Positions 26,386 through 35,516 are shown, counted from the first letter of the stretch. The stretch: DNA of 64,000 bases from JACCZX01 sp038216465 (GCA_038216465.1 JBBQQC010000004.1:104748-168747); one strand, 5' to 3'. Program-made: numbers and translations. Notes: a model not told the origin generated them from the letters alone.

Positions 26386-26387
26386 CC

Positions 26388-27683
26388 ATGGTTCAGAACG
26401 TTGTCGTCGTCGGTACGCAGTGGGGTGATGAAGGCAAGGGCAAGATCGTCGACTGGTTGTCCGAGAGCGTCGATGGCGTCGTGCGATTTCAAGGGGGACA
26501 CAACGCAGGCCACTCGCTGGTCATCAACGGCAAGAAGACGATTTTGCGATCGATTCCTTCGGGCATCCTGCGGCCGGGGCTCGCGTGCTACATCGGCAAC
26601 GGGGTCGTGCTGTCGCCAAATGCACTGCTGAGCGAGATCGACGAGCTGCAGGCGGCCGGCGTGGAGGTGACCTCGCGTCTGTTCATTAGCGGCAACTGCC
26701 CGCTGATTCTGGAGTACCACGTGGCGCTCGATCTGGCGCGCGAGATCAAGCGTGGTGCGTCGAAGATCGGAACCACCGGTCGCGGTATCGGCCCCGCGTA
26801 TGAAGACAAGGTCGCTCGCCGCGCAGTACGCGCGCAGGATTTGTTCGACGCAGCGCGCTTCGCCGATGGCGTGCATGAAGCGCTCGACCTGCACAACTTC
26901 GTGCTGAAGCATTATCTGAACGCGACTCCGGTTGACGCGGCAAAGGTGATCGACGACACCCTTGCGCTCGCCGTTCGCTTGCGGCCGCTCATCATCGACG
27001 TTTCGTACAAGCTGAACAGCGTGATGGCAAGCGGCGCGCGGCTGCTGTTCGAAGGTGCGCAGGGGGCGCTGCTCGACGTCGATCACGGGACGTATCCGTA
27101 CGTTACGTCGAGCAACACCGTCGCGGGCGCGGCGGCGGCGGGGGCGGGCGTCGCTCCGCAACGGCTCGATTACGTGCTTGGCATCACGAAGGCCTATTCG
27201 ACGCGCGTCGGTTCGGGCCCGTTTCCGACCGAACTGACGGATGCCACCGGTGATCACCTGCGTAACAATGGCCAGGAGTTCGGGTCGGTCACCGGCCGGC
27301 CGCGACGCTGTGGTTGGTTCGATGCCGCGGGGCTCAAGCGTGCGGTGCAACTGAACGGAACGACGGGTTTGTGCATCACAAAGCTCGACGTGCTCGACGG
27401 CTTGCCGCACGTGCTGCTTAATATCGGTTACAAGATGGACGGCGCGCAGGTGGATATCCTGCCCTACGGCGCCGACGCGGTCAGCCGTTGCGAGCCGGTG
27501 TACGAAGAGTTTCCCGGCTGGAGCCAATCGACGCTCGGCGTGCAGCGCTGGAACGATTTGCCGGCGGGTGCGCAGCGCTATCTGGAGCGGTTGTCCGAGG
27601 TGCTGGGCGTGCCAATCGACCTGGTGTCAACCGGCCCCGATCGCGAGCAGACGATCGTGCTGCGGCATCCTTTCGACTCATGA
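26388..27683 (+). CDS. purA: Adenylosuccinate synthetase
   Basis: Joins IMP and aspartate with GTP in AMP synthesis. 431 residues from ATG 26388, two bases after hisZ. Active-site motifs are complete: GTQWGDEGKGKIVDWL, GGHNAGHSLV, GTTGRGIGPAYEDKVARR, the late GSVTGRPRRCGWFD and NGTTGLCITKLDVLD. Its stop overlaps the next start in ATGA, coupling it to a phosphoribosyltransferase. Confidence 0.98.
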   Translation: MVQNVVVVGTQWGDEGKGKIVDWLSESVDGVVRFQGGHNAGHSLVINGKKTILRSIPSGILRPGLACYIGNGVVLSPNALLSEIDELQAAGVEVTSRLFISGNCPLILEYHVALDLAREIKRGASKIGTTGRGIGPAYEDKVARRAVRAQDLFDAARFADGVHEALDLHNFVLKHYLNATPVDAAKVIDDTLALAVRLRPLIIDVSYKLNSVMASGARLLFEGAQGALLDVDHGTYPYVTSSNTVAGAAAAGAGVAPQRLDYVLGITKAYSTRVGSGPFPTELTDATGDHLRNNGQEFGSVTGRPRRCGWFDAAGLKRAVQLNGTTGLCITKLDVLDGLPHVLLNIGYKMDGAQVDILPYGADAVSRCEPVYEEFPGWSQSTLGVQRWNDLPAGAQRYLERLSEVLGVPIDLVSTGPDREQTIVLRHPFDS

Positions 27684-28213
27684 CCAGGCCGGCGCGCTCC
27701 GAATCGGACTTGTATGTCGATTGGGACGAGTACCACCGTTCGATCGAACGGTTGTGTTTGCTGATTCATCAATCGAACTGGCGGTTCGACTCACTGCTGT
27801 GCCTTGCGCGCGGCGGGCTTCGTGTCGGGGATGTGGTCTCGCGTATCTACGACGTTCCGCTGGCGATTCTGGCGGCGAGCTCCTACCGGGCGGCGGCCGG
27901 TACCCGCCAAGGCCAGCTCGACATCGGTGAATACATCACGATGACGAGCGACGCGCTGCGCGGGCGCCTGCTGCTGGTCGATGATCTGGTCGACTCGGGC
28001 GTGACGCTATCGAAAGTCGTCGATCACCTGCGGTCACGCTATCCGGCGATTGAAGAAGTGCGAACCGCCGTCATTTGGTACAAAGGAGATTCGGCCTTCA
28101 AGCCCGACTATTTTGTTCAGTATTTGCCGACCAACCCCTGGATTCATCAGCCGTTTGAGGTATACGACGCGATGGGCCCCGAGAAACTGGCCGAGCGGCT
28201 TCGAAAAAAATAA
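27680..28213 (+). CDS. Purine-type phosphoribosyltransferase family protein
   Basis: Probable salvage enzyme using phosphoribosyl pyrophosphate, perhaps for hypoxanthine or guanine. 177 residues. The PRPP-binding motif is LLLVDDLVDSGVTLSKV; an earlier FDSLLCLARGGLRVGDVVSR forms the other substrate loop. ATG 27680 overlaps the purA stop. The pairing with purA suggests a purine substrate; which base cannot be read from the sequence. Confidence 0.85.
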   Translation: MTRPARSESDLYVDWDEYHRSIERLCLLIHQSNWRFDSLLCLARGGLRVGDVVSRIYDVPLAILAASSYRAAAGTRQGQLDIGEYITMTSDALRGRLLLVDDLVDSGVTLSKVVDHLRSRYPAIEEVRTAVIWYKGDSAFKPDYFVQYLPTNPWIHQPFEVYDAMGPEKLAERLRKK

Positions 28214-28263
28214 GTCCGTTGCCGGACCGCAAGCGGGCCGGCTCACCTGAATAACATTCTCTC

Positions 28264-28350
28264 TGGTGCCCAGGAAGGGACTCGAACCCCCACAGTGTTG
28301 CCACCGCTAGGACCTGAACCTAGTGCGTCTACCAATTTCGCCACCTGGGC
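28264..28350 (-). tRNA. tRNA-Leu, anticodon CAG
   Basis: 87 bases on the minus strand with encoded CCA. The acceptor arm pairs GCCCAGG with CCTGGGC; the anticodon arm CTAGG-TTCAGGT-CCTAG gives CAG; a long variable arm (GCGGTGGCAACACTGT region) and T loop GTTCGAGTC are as expected for tRNA-Leu. It is transcribed against the flanking genes. Confidence 0.97.
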
Positions 28351-28359
28351 AAGCGGCGA

Positions 28360-28387
28360 ATTCTAGCGGTGGTGGATATCTAGTCAA
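28360..28387 (-). promoter_or_regulatory. Sigma-70-type promoter of tRNA-Leu
   Basis: On the minus strand TTGACT (28382-28387) and TAGAAT (28360-28365) are separated by 16 bases and lie nine bases before the tRNA 5' end. Both hexamers are close to consensus, and transcription would start at the tRNA edge. Confidence 0.7.
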
Positions 28388-28420
28388 ACGAAGTATGTTG
28401 TTAATGAGGCGGTATGCGTG

Positions 28421-30868
28421 ATGCAGCCGCAGAAAGAAATTGTGAACAAAAAAATAAATCGCACGAATAGCGATTCCATATTAGAAGTGCTCACCGCCGC
28501 GCGCGCGCCTTTGACGCCGCTCGATCTGATGGAGAGGCTTCAGCTCGGCCCCGACGGGCAGCAAGCGTTCAATCGGGAAGTCGAAGAACTCGAGCGGGCC
28601 GGCCGCATCGTGCGCAATCGCGCCGGCCTGCTGCTGGTTGCGGCGCGCGCCAACCTGTTGTCCGGCCAGGTACAAGGCCACCGCGACGGCTTTGGCTTTC
28701 TGATCCGTGACGACGGCGGCGCCGATCTCGTGCTTTCGGAGCACGAGATGGCCAAGGTGCTGCACGGTGACCGTGTCTTGGCGCGCATTACCGGCGCCGA
28801 TCGGCGCGGCCGGCCCGAAGGCGAAATCGTCGAGGTCATCGAGAGCCGCACCAACAAACTCGTCGGCCGCTTGCTGAACGAGCGTGGCGTCATGATCGTT
28901 GTGCCCGAGGATCAGCGCATTGCGCACGACATTCTGGTGCCGCCCGGTTCATCGCTGTCCGCGGAGCCGGGACAGGTCGTCGTGGTTGAAATCCTGCAGC
29001 AGCCGCAGCGCTATGTGCAGCCGGTCGGCCGCGTCATCGAAGTCCTCGGAGCGATCGACGATCCCGGCATGGAGATCGAAATTGCAGTCCGCAAATTCGC
29101 GGTGCCGCATGAATTTTCGACGGCCACCGCACAGCTTGCGGAATCGCTGCCTGACACCGTGCTGACGAAGGATCTGCACGCGCGCATCGATCTGCGCGAC
29201 CTTCCGCTTGTGACGATCGACGGCGAAGACGCGCGCGATTTTGACGATGCGGTTTATTGCGAGCCGGTCCTGCAGGGGGGTCGCCGCAAAGGTTGGAGGC
29301 TGATCGTTGCCGTGGCCGACGTGAGCCACTACGTTAAGCCCGGCGATGCGCTTGACGTTGAAGCGCAGAATCGATCGACCTCAGTGTACTTCCCGCGCCG
29401 CGTGATTCCAATGCTGCCGGAGAAGCTCTCGAATGGACTGTGTTCACTGAAGCCCGACGTCGATCGTCTGGTGATGGTGTGCGACTGTGTCGTGAGCGGC
29501 AAAGGCGAGGTCGACGCCTACCAGTTTTACCCAGCGGTCATCCACTCGCATGCCCGGCTTACCTACACCGAAACTTGGGAAGCGTTGTCGGCGCCGGACA
29601 GCAGTGACGCGCAGCGTCTGGCTGGCGTGCTGCCGCACCTGCAAAATCTGTACGCGCTCTATGAACTGTTGAAGCGCGCACGCGATGCACGCGGCGCAAT
29701 CGATCTGGATACGACCGAGACGTATATCGTCTGCGATCCGAACGGCCGCATCGAAAAGATCATCCCGCGTACGCGCAACGATGCGCACCGGTTGATCGAA
29801 GAATGCATGCTGGCCGCCAACGTGTGCACGGCGGATTTCATCGGACGGTCCAAGCAACCGGGCTTGTACCGCGTGCACGAAGGACCGACGCCGGAGCGCC
29901 TTGCCAACGTGCGCACCTTGCTGAAGACGCTGGGGCTGACGCTCGATGGCGGCGACAAGCCGGCGCCTGCCGACTACGCCCGCTTGCTGAAGCAAATCAG
30001 GCCACGCCCGGACGCGCAGCTTTTGCAGACGGTGATGTTGCGTTCGATGCAGCAGGCGGTGTACAGCCCGCACAACGCGGGCCACTTCGGTCTGGCGTAC
30101 GACGCGTACACGCACTTCACGTCGCCGATCCGGCGTTATCCTGACTTGCTGGTGCATCGCGTGATCAAGGCCATTCTTTTGAAGCAGGCGTACGTACCGG
30201 AAGTTTTCATCAGCGCCGATGCTGCCGTAGCACCGGCTGCTGCGCGGGCGGCACTGCGCGCTTCGCAGGGCCGCAAGCCCGCAGAGGAAACCGCAGGCAC
30301 GCCGCTGTGGGAAAAACTTGGATTGCTGTGTTCGGCCAATGAACGCCGTGCCGACGATGCTTCGCGTGATGTGGAAGCGTGGCTGAAGAGCTACTACATG
30401 CGCGAGCGCGTGGGCGAGACGTACACCGGCACCGTCAGTTCGGTCGTGCCGTTTGGTGCGTTCATCGTGCTGGACGACTTGTATATCGAAGGACTGGTGC
30501 ACGTGTCCGAGCTTGGCACCGAATATTTCTTGTACAACGAAGCGCTGCACGAATTGCGCGGCGAGCGCACCGGCCTGCGATACCGGTTGGGCGATCGCCT
30601 GACCGTGCAGGTCGCGCGCGTCGATCTCGAGGCGCGGCGGATCGATTTCCGTCTCGTCAAGGCCGACACACGCAAGTCGCTGCTGGCAGCTGGCGCGCCC
30701 GAGTCAAAGGAGCGCGAACGCAAACGCGGTGAGACCGTTGAAGAACGGCACGCGCGCCAGGCGAAGGTCGAGCGACGCCAGGTGCGGCGCGGCCAGTTGC
30801 ACAAGATCGGCGGCAAGGGCGTTCGTGGACGCGACAGCAAGGTTCGCGCAGCCAAGCGCGGTCGCTGA
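28421..30868 (+). CDS. rnr: Ribonuclease R
   Basis: 3'-5' exoribonuclease that degrades structured RNA. About 815 residues. An N-terminal helix-turn-helix-like region (SILEVLTAARAPLTPLDLMERL) is followed by cold-shock domains (GHRDGFGFLIRDDG). The RNB catalytic domain shows DLPLVTIDGEDARDFDDAVY and, later, HFTSPIRRYPDLLVHR. An S1 domain (YTGTVSSVVPFGAFIVLDD) and a basic Lys/Arg tail complete it. ATG 28421 or GTG 28418 may be the start; GAGG at 28406-28409 fits either. It overlaps rlmB by one base. Confidence 0.97.
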   Translation: MQPQKEIVNKKINRTNSDSILEVLTAARAPLTPLDLMERLQLGPDGQQAFNREVEELERAGRIVRNRAGLLLVAARANLLSGQVQGHRDGFGFLIRDDGGADLVLSEHEMAKVLHGDRVLARITGADRRGRPEGEIVEVIESRTNKLVGRLLNERGVMIVVPEDQRIAHDILVPPGSSLSAEPGQVVVVEILQQPQRYVQPVGRVIEVLGAIDDPGMEIEIAVRKFAVPHEFSTATAQLAESLPDTVLTKDLHARIDLRDLPLVTIDGEDARDFDDAVYCEPVLQGGRRKGWRLIVAVADVSHYVKPGDALDVEAQNRSTSVYFPRRVIPMLPEKLSNGLCSLKPDVDRLVMVCDCVVSGKGEVDAYQFYPAVIHSHARLTYTETWEALSAPDSSDAQRLAGVLPHLQNLYALYELLKRARDARGAIDLDTTETYIVCDPNGRIEKIIPRTRNDAHRLIEECMLAANVCTADFIGRSKQPGLYRVHEGPTPERLANVRTLLKTLGLTLDGGDKPAPADYARLLKQIRPRPDAQLLQTVMLRSMQQAVYSPHNAGHFGLAYDAYTHFTSPIRRYPDLLVHRVIKAILLKQAYVPEVFISADAAVAPAAARAALRASQGRKPAEETAGTPLWEKLGLLCSANERRADDASRDVEAWLKSYYMRERVGETYTGTVSSVVPFGAFIVLDDLYIEGLVHVSELGTEYFLYNEALHELRGERTGLRYRLGDRLTVQVARVDLEARRIDFRLVKADTRKSLLAAGAPESKERERKRGETVEERHARQAKVERRQVRRGQLHKIGGKGVRGRDSKVRAAKRGR

Positions 30869-31611
30869 TGGCGCAGCGGGTACTTGCAGGATTTCACGCG
30901 GTCGGCGCGCGACTGCGGCACGCGCCTGCGTCGATCGAAACGATTTACGTCGACGCGCGGCGGCGTGACGGCCGCATGGCCGATCTGCAGCAGCGTGCAA
31001 AATCGCTCGGCGTGCGCGTCGCTCCGATCGACGCCGAGCGTTTGCGCGGACTCGCGGGAGAAGCGCCGCATCAGGGCGTGGTTGCGCTCGCCGCCGAGCT
31101 CGAACAAGCAGTGTCGCTCGATGACGTTTTGAATCAGGTCGACGCGAGCACGTTGCTGCTGTTGCTCGATGGAGTGACCGATCCACGCAACCTCGGGGCT
31201 TGTCTGCGGGTTGCCGAAGCGGCCGGCGTCAGCGCCGTCATCGTTCCGCGCGATCGCTCCGCCGGATTGACGCCCTCGGCGTTGAAAGCCGCCGCCGGCG
31301 CGGCTGAGACCGTGCCGCTGATCGCGGTCACCAACCTGGCGCGCGCGATGGATGATCTGCGCGATGCCGATGTGCGCCGGGTGGGTGCTGCGAGCGAGGC
31401 CAAGCAGTCGTTGTATCAACTCGACCTGACCGGACCGCTCGCATGGGTTCTGGGCGCAGAGAACAGCGGGCTGCGCCGTCTGACACGCGAGCGCTGCGAT
31501 GTGCTGGCGCGCATTCCTCTGGCGGGCCACGTGGAAAGTCTGAACGTTTCGGTCGCGACCGGCATCTGCCTGTTCGAATCGAAGCGGCAGCGCGCTGCAT
31601 CCAACGCTTGA
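30868..31611 (+). CDS. rlmB: 23S rRNA (guanosine2251-2'-O)-methyltransferase
   Basis: SPOUT-class methyltransferase that modifies Gm2251 in the P-loop of 23S rRNA. 247 residues. An N-terminal substrate-binding domain (QRVLAGFHAVGARLRHAP) precedes the knotted catalytic domain with LLDGVTDPRNLGACLRVAEA, WVLGAENSGLRRLTRERCD and IPLAGHVESLNVSVATGICL. It is coupled to rnr by a TGATG overlap, as in Escherichia coli rnr-rlmB. Confidence 0.96.
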   Translation: MAQRVLAGFHAVGARLRHAPASIETIYVDARRRDGRMADLQQRAKSLGVRVAPIDAERLRGLAGEAPHQGVVALAAELEQAVSLDDVLNQVDASTLLLLLDGVTDPRNLGACLRVAEAAGVSAVIVPRDRSAGLTPSALKAAAGAAETVPLIAVTNLARAMDDLRDADVRRVGAASEAKQSLYQLDLTGPLAWVLGAENSGLRRLTRERCDVLARIPLAGHVESLNVSVATGICLFESKRQRAASNA

Positions 31612-32345
31612 ACGCATCAAACCTGGACGCTGCACGCGGCTACGTTGCCAGAGCGCGCCGTGTCGCCGTGCTGACCGGCGCCGGCGTCTCAGCCGAGAGT
31701 GGAATTCCGACGTTTCGCGACGCGACGAGCGGGTTGTGGGCGAAATTCGATCCGATGCAACTGGCATCGGAGGAAGGCTTTCGCGCCGATCCGCCGTTGG
31801 TGTGGCGCTGGTACGCATGGCGGCGCGGACTGGTCGCCAATGCCCAGCCGAACGCAGCCCATCACGCGCTCGCCGCCGCACCCTCGCGCTTTGAAACATT
31901 CGAATTGCTCACGCAGAATGTCGACGCCCTGCACGCGCGCGCCGGCAGCGCACCGATCGAGCTGCATGGAAGCATCGTGCGCACCGTATGTCTGGCGCGG
32001 TGCGGATTTGTCGAGGATGACCCACGACAGCTGCCGCCCGGCGAGCCTCCACGTTGTCCCGTGTGTGGCGACTGGCTCCGGCCGGACGTGGTCTGGTTCG
32101 GCGAGATGCTCGACTCGGCAACGCTGCAACGGGCCCAGGCGGCGGCTGCAAGCTGCGAAGTCATGCTGGTGGTCGGCACCTCCGGCCTGGTCTATCCGGC
32201 CGCTGGGCTTCCCGGCGAGGCGGCGCGCAATGGCGCGAAAATCATCATCGTCAATCCGCAGGTGAGCGAATTGGATCAACTCGCGACCATCGTCGTGTGC
32301 GGTACGGCCGCGGTGGAGCTGCCCAAGCTGCTCTGCGCCGGATAG
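31608..32345 (+). CDS. NAD-dependent protein deacylase, sirtuin class III
   Basis: Sir2-family enzyme that removes acyl groups from lysines with NAD. 245 residues from a TTG at 31608 that overlaps the rlmB stop (TTGA). NAD-binding motifs are VLTGAGVSAESGIPTFRD and LTQNVDALHARAGS; His120 in ELHGS is the catalytic base. A zinc-type Cys set is CLARC and CPVC. Tyr69 and Arg72 (WYAWRR) match the YxxR pair that lets class III sirtuins (SIRT5, CobB) take succinyl- and malonyl-lysine, so desuccinylation is likely. It is the third gene of the rnr-rlmB unit here. Confidence 0.92.
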   Translation: MNASNLDAARGYVARARRVAVLTGAGVSAESGIPTFRDATSGLWAKFDPMQLASEEGFRADPPLVWRWYAWRRGLVANAQPNAAHHALAAAPSRFETFELLTQNVDALHARAGSAPIELHGSIVRTVCLARCGFVEDDPRQLPPGEPPRCPVCGDWLRPDVVWFGEMLDSATLQRAQAAAASCEVMLVVGTSGLVYPAAGLPGEAARNGAKIIIVNPQVSELDQLATIVVCGTAAVELPKLLCAG

Positions 32346-32358
32346 CAGCGGCCGGCGC

Positions 32359-32387
32359 GTGCAATGCGGCCGGTTGTAGGCTAGAAT
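32359..32387 (+). promoter_or_regulatory. Weak candidate promoter before rpsF
   Basis: TAGAAT (32382-32387) is a good -10 element about 95 bases before rpsF; the -35 position 17 bases upstream reads GTGCAA (32359-32364), a poor match. It lies just after the sirtuin stop, where the ribosomal operon should start. Confidence 0.35.
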
Positions 32388-32481
32388 CGCGCGCTTTTTC
32401 AAGCGCTTGCAAGCCGAGTCTAAGCGCCTCCTTGCCACACCGCGGAACCTCCCGGGTGGCTGATTCCACAAGGAACTGTTA

Positions 32482-32907
32482 ATGCGTCATTACGAAATCT
32501 GTTTCATCGTGCATCCCGACCAGAGCGAGCAGGTGCCCGGGATGATCGATCGCTACAAGGCGATGATCACCAACAACAAGGGCGCGATTCACCGCGTCGA
32601 AGACTGGGGCCGTCGCCAGTTGTCGTATCCGATCGACAAGCTCGCCAAAGCGCACTACGTACTGCTCAACATCGAGTGCGACAGCAAGACGCTGGACGAG
32701 CTTGAAAACGCTTTCCGCTACAACGACGCGGTTTTGCGCCATCTGACCGTCAAAATGAAGCGGGCCGAGACGGCGGCATCGCCGATGATGAAGATCGTCG
32801 AGCGCGAAGAGGCACGCAAGGCCGCTGCCGAGCAGTCATCTGGTCCGGCGTCCCAGCCCGCACAGCCCGCAGCAGTGCCGGCGACTGTGGTTGAGGCGAC
32901 TGCGTAG
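32482..32907 (+). CDS. rpsF: 30S ribosomal protein S6
   Basis: Small-subunit protein that binds S18 and 16S rRNA. 141 residues; begins MRHYEICFIVHPDQSEQVPGM and has EDWGRRQLSYPIDKLAKAHYVLLN. The C-terminus carries an Ala/Pro-rich tail of about 35 residues. The order rpsF-priB-rpsR-rplI is that of most beta- and gammaproteobacteria. An AAGGAAC ribosome site lies upstream of the ATG. Confidence 0.98.
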   Translation: MRHYEICFIVHPDQSEQVPGMIDRYKAMITNNKGAIHRVEDWGRRQLSYPIDKLAKAHYVLLNIECDSKTLDELENAFRYNDAVLRHLTVKMKRAETAASPMMKIVEREEARKAAAEQSSGPASQPAQPAAVPATVVEATA

Positions 32908-32955
32908 TCGGCGTAGCGGAGCAGGCGGCATCGGTGAGGCGGTTGGAACGCGTGC

Positions 32956-33246
32956 GTGAATCAGCTTCGCATTCGCGGCAAGGCAGTGGCGAAGAGTGCA
33001 TTGCGCTACACGCCGGCGGGGCTCGCGGTGCTCGAGGCGAGCTTCGAGCATCGCGGCACGCTGACCGAAGCCAGTGTCGAGCGCGCGCTGGCGTTCGAGT
33101 TCTCCGCGATCGCGCTGGGTGCGGTAGCGCAGTCGCTCGATCGCGAGCCGCTCGGCACGCCGATGCTGCTGGCGGGTTTCATCGCGCCGCGTACGCGGCG
33201 GTCGGCGCGACTCGTGATGCACGTTACTGAATACATTAACGAATAG
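32956..33246 (+). CDS. priB: Primosomal replication protein N (PriB)
   Basis: Single-strand DNA-binding OB-fold protein that works with PriA to restart stalled forks. 96 residues, GTG start at 32956. The sequence NQLRIRGKAVAKSALRYTPAGLAVLEASFEH and a late AGFIAPRTRRSARLVMHVTEYI fit PriB. Position between rpsF and rpsR supports the call; PriB is a mark of beta- and gammaproteobacteria. Confidence 0.93.
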   Translation: MNQLRIRGKAVAKSALRYTPAGLAVLEASFEHRGTLTEASVERALAFEFSAIALGAVAQSLDREPLGTPMLLAGFIAPRTRRSARLVMHVTEYINE

Positions 33247-33261
33247 ATAACGGAGTTTGAG

Positions 33262-33552
33262 ATGGCATTCGGAGCAGGACGAGGCAAATTCAAAGGCAAG
33301 GGCAAGGGGCCGCGGCGCGAGAACAAGCAAAACGCGCTGTTCAAGCGCAAGCGGTTCTGCCGCTTCACGGTCGAGAAAGTCGAGCAGATCGATTACAAGG
33401 ACGTGGATACGTTGCGTGATTTCATTGGCGAAAACGGCAAGATCACGCCGGCGCGGTTGACGGGCACCAAGGCGCACTATCAGCGCCAGCTGGACACGGC
33501 AATCAAGCGCGCGCGCTTTCTGGCGTTGCTGCCGTACACCGATACGCACTAA
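33262..33552 (+). CDS. rpsR: 30S ribosomal protein S18
   Basis: Small-subunit protein partnering S6. 96 residues, slightly long because of a Gly/Lys-rich N-terminus (FGAGRGKFKGKGKGPRREN). The core KRKRFCRFTVEKVEQIDYKD and GKITPARLTGTKAHYQRQL is diagnostic. ATG 33262 has GGAGTTTGAG upstream, 16 bases after the priB stop. Confidence 0.98.
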   Translation: MAFGAGRGKFKGKGKGPRRENKQNALFKRKRFCRFTVEKVEQIDYKDVDTLRDFIGENGKITPARLTGTKAHYQRQLDTAIKRARFLALLPYTDTH

Positions 33553-33569
33553 GCGGCCAGGGACGAAAC

Positions 33570-34022
33570 ATGCAAGTCATTTTGTTGGAGAAGGTAATCA
33601 ACCTCGGCCAGCTTGGCGATGTGGTCAAGGTCAAGGAAGGCTTCGCGCGAAACTTTCTGATCCCGCAAGGCAAGGCGCGGCGTGCGACTGACACGGCGAT
33701 CAAGGAATTCGAAACACGGCGCGGCGATCTTGAGAAGGCACAGTCGGATCGCCTGTCGGCCGCGCAAGCCGTCAATGCGAAGCTGGCGGGAACGAGTGTC
33801 AGGATCCCGGCCAAGGCCGGCGTCGATGGAAAGTTATTCGGCTCCGTGACCAACTTCGATATTGCCGAGGCTCTCGGCAAGCAGGGCTTCGACGTCAACA
33901 AGGGTCAGATCCGCATGCCGCAGGGTCCGCTGAAAACGGTTGGCGAGCATCATGTTTCGGTGGCGCTGCATACCGATGTGGTCGCCGAGATCACGGTGAC
34001 GGTGGTGGGCGAACAGGGCTAA
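33570..34022 (+). CDS. rplI: 50S ribosomal protein L9
   Basis: Large-subunit protein with two domains joined by a long helix. 150 residues, beginning MQVILLEKVINLGQLGDVV, with KVKEGFARNFLIPQGKA following; the C-terminal domain contains LFGSVTNFDIAEAL. It is the last gene of the unit, followed by a strong terminator. Confidence 0.98.
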   Translation: MQVILLEKVINLGQLGDVVKVKEGFARNFLIPQGKARRATDTAIKEFETRRGDLEKAQSDRLSAAQAVNAKLAGTSVRIPAKAGVDGKLFGSVTNFDIAEALGKQGFDVNKGQIRMPQGPLKTVGEHHVSVALHTDVVAEITVTVVGEQG

Positions 34023-34041
34023 CGTCAACTGTCGCAAGCAC

Positions 34042-34073
34042 AAAGGCGGCCGCTTCGGCCGCCTTTTATTTTG
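34042..34073 (+). terminator. Rho-independent terminator after rplI
   Basis: AAAGGCGGCCG (34042-34052) pairs with CGGCCGCCTTT (34056-34066) around a CTT loop, followed by TATTTT. Eleven base pairs, GC-rich; it ends the rpsF-priB-rpsR-rplI unit 20 bases after the rplI stop. Confidence 0.9.
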
Positions 34074-34077
34074 GGGC

Positions 34078-34107
34078 TTCGCTCACGCGTCATGCGCTTG
34101 TTATAGT
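34078..34107 (+). promoter_or_regulatory. Candidate promoter of dnaB
   Basis: TATAGT (34102-34107) lies 35 bases before the dnaB start and just after the rplI terminator; TTCGCT (34078-34083) is a weak -35 at 18-base spacing. Context makes a promoter here necessary, sequence support is modest. Confidence 0.35.
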
Positions 34108-34142
34108 TTGCACGTCCGCGCCTGCTGTTTTTCCTCCCACTC

Positions 34143-35516
34143 GTGAACCAGCCGATCGATCCCCAGCTAGCGGCCGTGCGTCTGCCTCCGCACTCGATCG
34201 AGGCGGAGCAGTCGGTGCTCGGCGGTCTTTTGCTCGATAACACCGCATGGGATCGCATCGCTGATCTGATCGGCACCGACGATTTTTACCGCCAGGATCA
34301 TCAGTACATCTTCGGCGCGATCAGCCGTCTCGTCGATGCAAGCAAGCCGGCCGACGCCGTCACGGTGTTCGAAGCATTGCGCAACACCGGCCGTGCCGAA
34401 CAGGCGGGCGGGCTTGTCTACCTCAATTCGCTGGCGCAAAACACGCCGTCGGCCGCCAACATCCGGCGTTACGCCGAACTCGTGCGCGAGCGTTCGGTGT
34501 TGCGCCGGCTGGTTAGTGCGGGGGACGAAATTGCAACGAGCGCGTTGAACCCGGCGGGGCGCGACACCAAGCAAATCCTCGACGAGGCGGAAACCAAGGT
34601 TTTCCAGATTGCCGAGGAGGGCGCGCGCGGCCGCCAGGGATTTATCGAAATTCAGCCGCTGCTGACCCGCGTCGTAGAGCGTATCCAGGAATTGTTCGAG
34701 CGGGCAAATCCCTCGGACGTGACCGGCGTCCCGACCGGCTTTTCCGATCTTGATTCGAAAACGTCGGGATTTCAGGCGGGCGATCTGATCATCATCGCCG
34801 GCAGGCCAAGCATGGGGAAAACCGCGCTCGCTCTGAACATCGGCGAACACGTCGCTATCGATCAGGGCATGCCGGTTGCGGTGTTCTCGATGGAGATGGG
34901 CGCATCGCAACTGGCGCTGCGCATGTTGAGCTCGGTCGGCAAGCTCGATCAGCAGCGGCTGCGTACCGGCAGACTGCAGGATGAAGACTGGCCGCGCCTG
35001 ACCAGCGCGATCCAGAAGATGCACGAAGCGCCGCTGTACATCGACGAAACCGCGGCGATGACGTCGATCGATCTGCGCGCACGCGCGCGCCGCCTCGCCC
35101 GCACCTGCGGCCGCCTCGGACTGATCATCGTCGACTATCTGCAGCTGATGAGCGCGAGCGCCGCGGGCGAGAACCGAGCGACCGAGATCTCCGAGATTTC
35201 ACGCGGCCTGAAGGCGCTGGCGAAGGAGCTTGCGGTGCCGGTGGTCGCGCTGTCGCAGTTGAACCGCACGGTGGAAACGCGCGTCGACAAGCGCCCGGTG
35301 ATGTCGGACCTGCGCGAATCCGGCGCGATCGAGCAGGATGCCGATGTGATCCTGTTCATTTATCGCGACGAGGTCTACAACCCGGATACGACCGACAAGA
35401 ACATCGCCGAAATCATCATCGGCAAGCAGCGCAACGGGCCGATCGGCCGCTTGAACCTGCGCTTCGACGGCCAATACACGAAGTTCGAAAACCTGGCGCG
35501 GAGTTCTTCCTACTAG
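34143..35516 (+). CDS. dnaB: Replicative DNA helicase DnaB
   Basis: Hexameric 5'-3' helicase of the replication fork. 457 residues, GTG start at 34143. The N-terminal domain (PHSIEAEQSVLGGLLLDNTAW) is followed by a linker and a RecA-like ATPase with Walker A GRPSMGKTALALNIGE, Walker B LIIVDYLQLM and a late DLRESGAIEQDADVILFIYR. No intein. Placed after rplI, as in many betaproteobacteria. Confidence 0.98.
   Translation: MNQPIDPQLAAVRLPPHSIEAEQSVLGGLLLDNTAWDRIADLIGTDDFYRQDHQYIFGAISRLVDASKPADAVTVFEALRNTGRAEQAGGLVYLNSLAQNTPSAANIRRYAELVRERSVLRRLVSAGDEIATSALNPAGRDTKQILDEAETKVFQIAEEGARGRQGFIEIQPLLTRVVERIQELFERANPSDVTGVPTGFSDLDSKTSGFQAGDLIIIAGRPSMGKTALALNIGEHVAIDQGMPVAVFSMEMGASQLALRMLSSVGKLDQQRLRTGRLQDEDWPRLTSAIQKMHEAPLYIDETAAMTSIDLRARARRLARTCGRLGLIIVDYLQLMSASAAGENRATEISEISRGLKALAKELAVPVVALSQLNRTVETRVDKRPVMSDLRESGAIEQDADVILFIYRDEVYNPDTTDKNIAEIIIGKQRNGPIGRLNLRFDGQYTKFENLARSSSY

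Noticed and set aside
26277..27527. 416-codon minus-strand open frame under purA
   Set aside because: Antisense shadow of a fully conserved purA; no recognisable domain.
30394..31899. 501-codon minus-strand open frame
   Set aside because: Spans rnr, rlmB and the sirtuin in antisense and is rich in Arg and Ser, as shadows in GC-rich DNA are.
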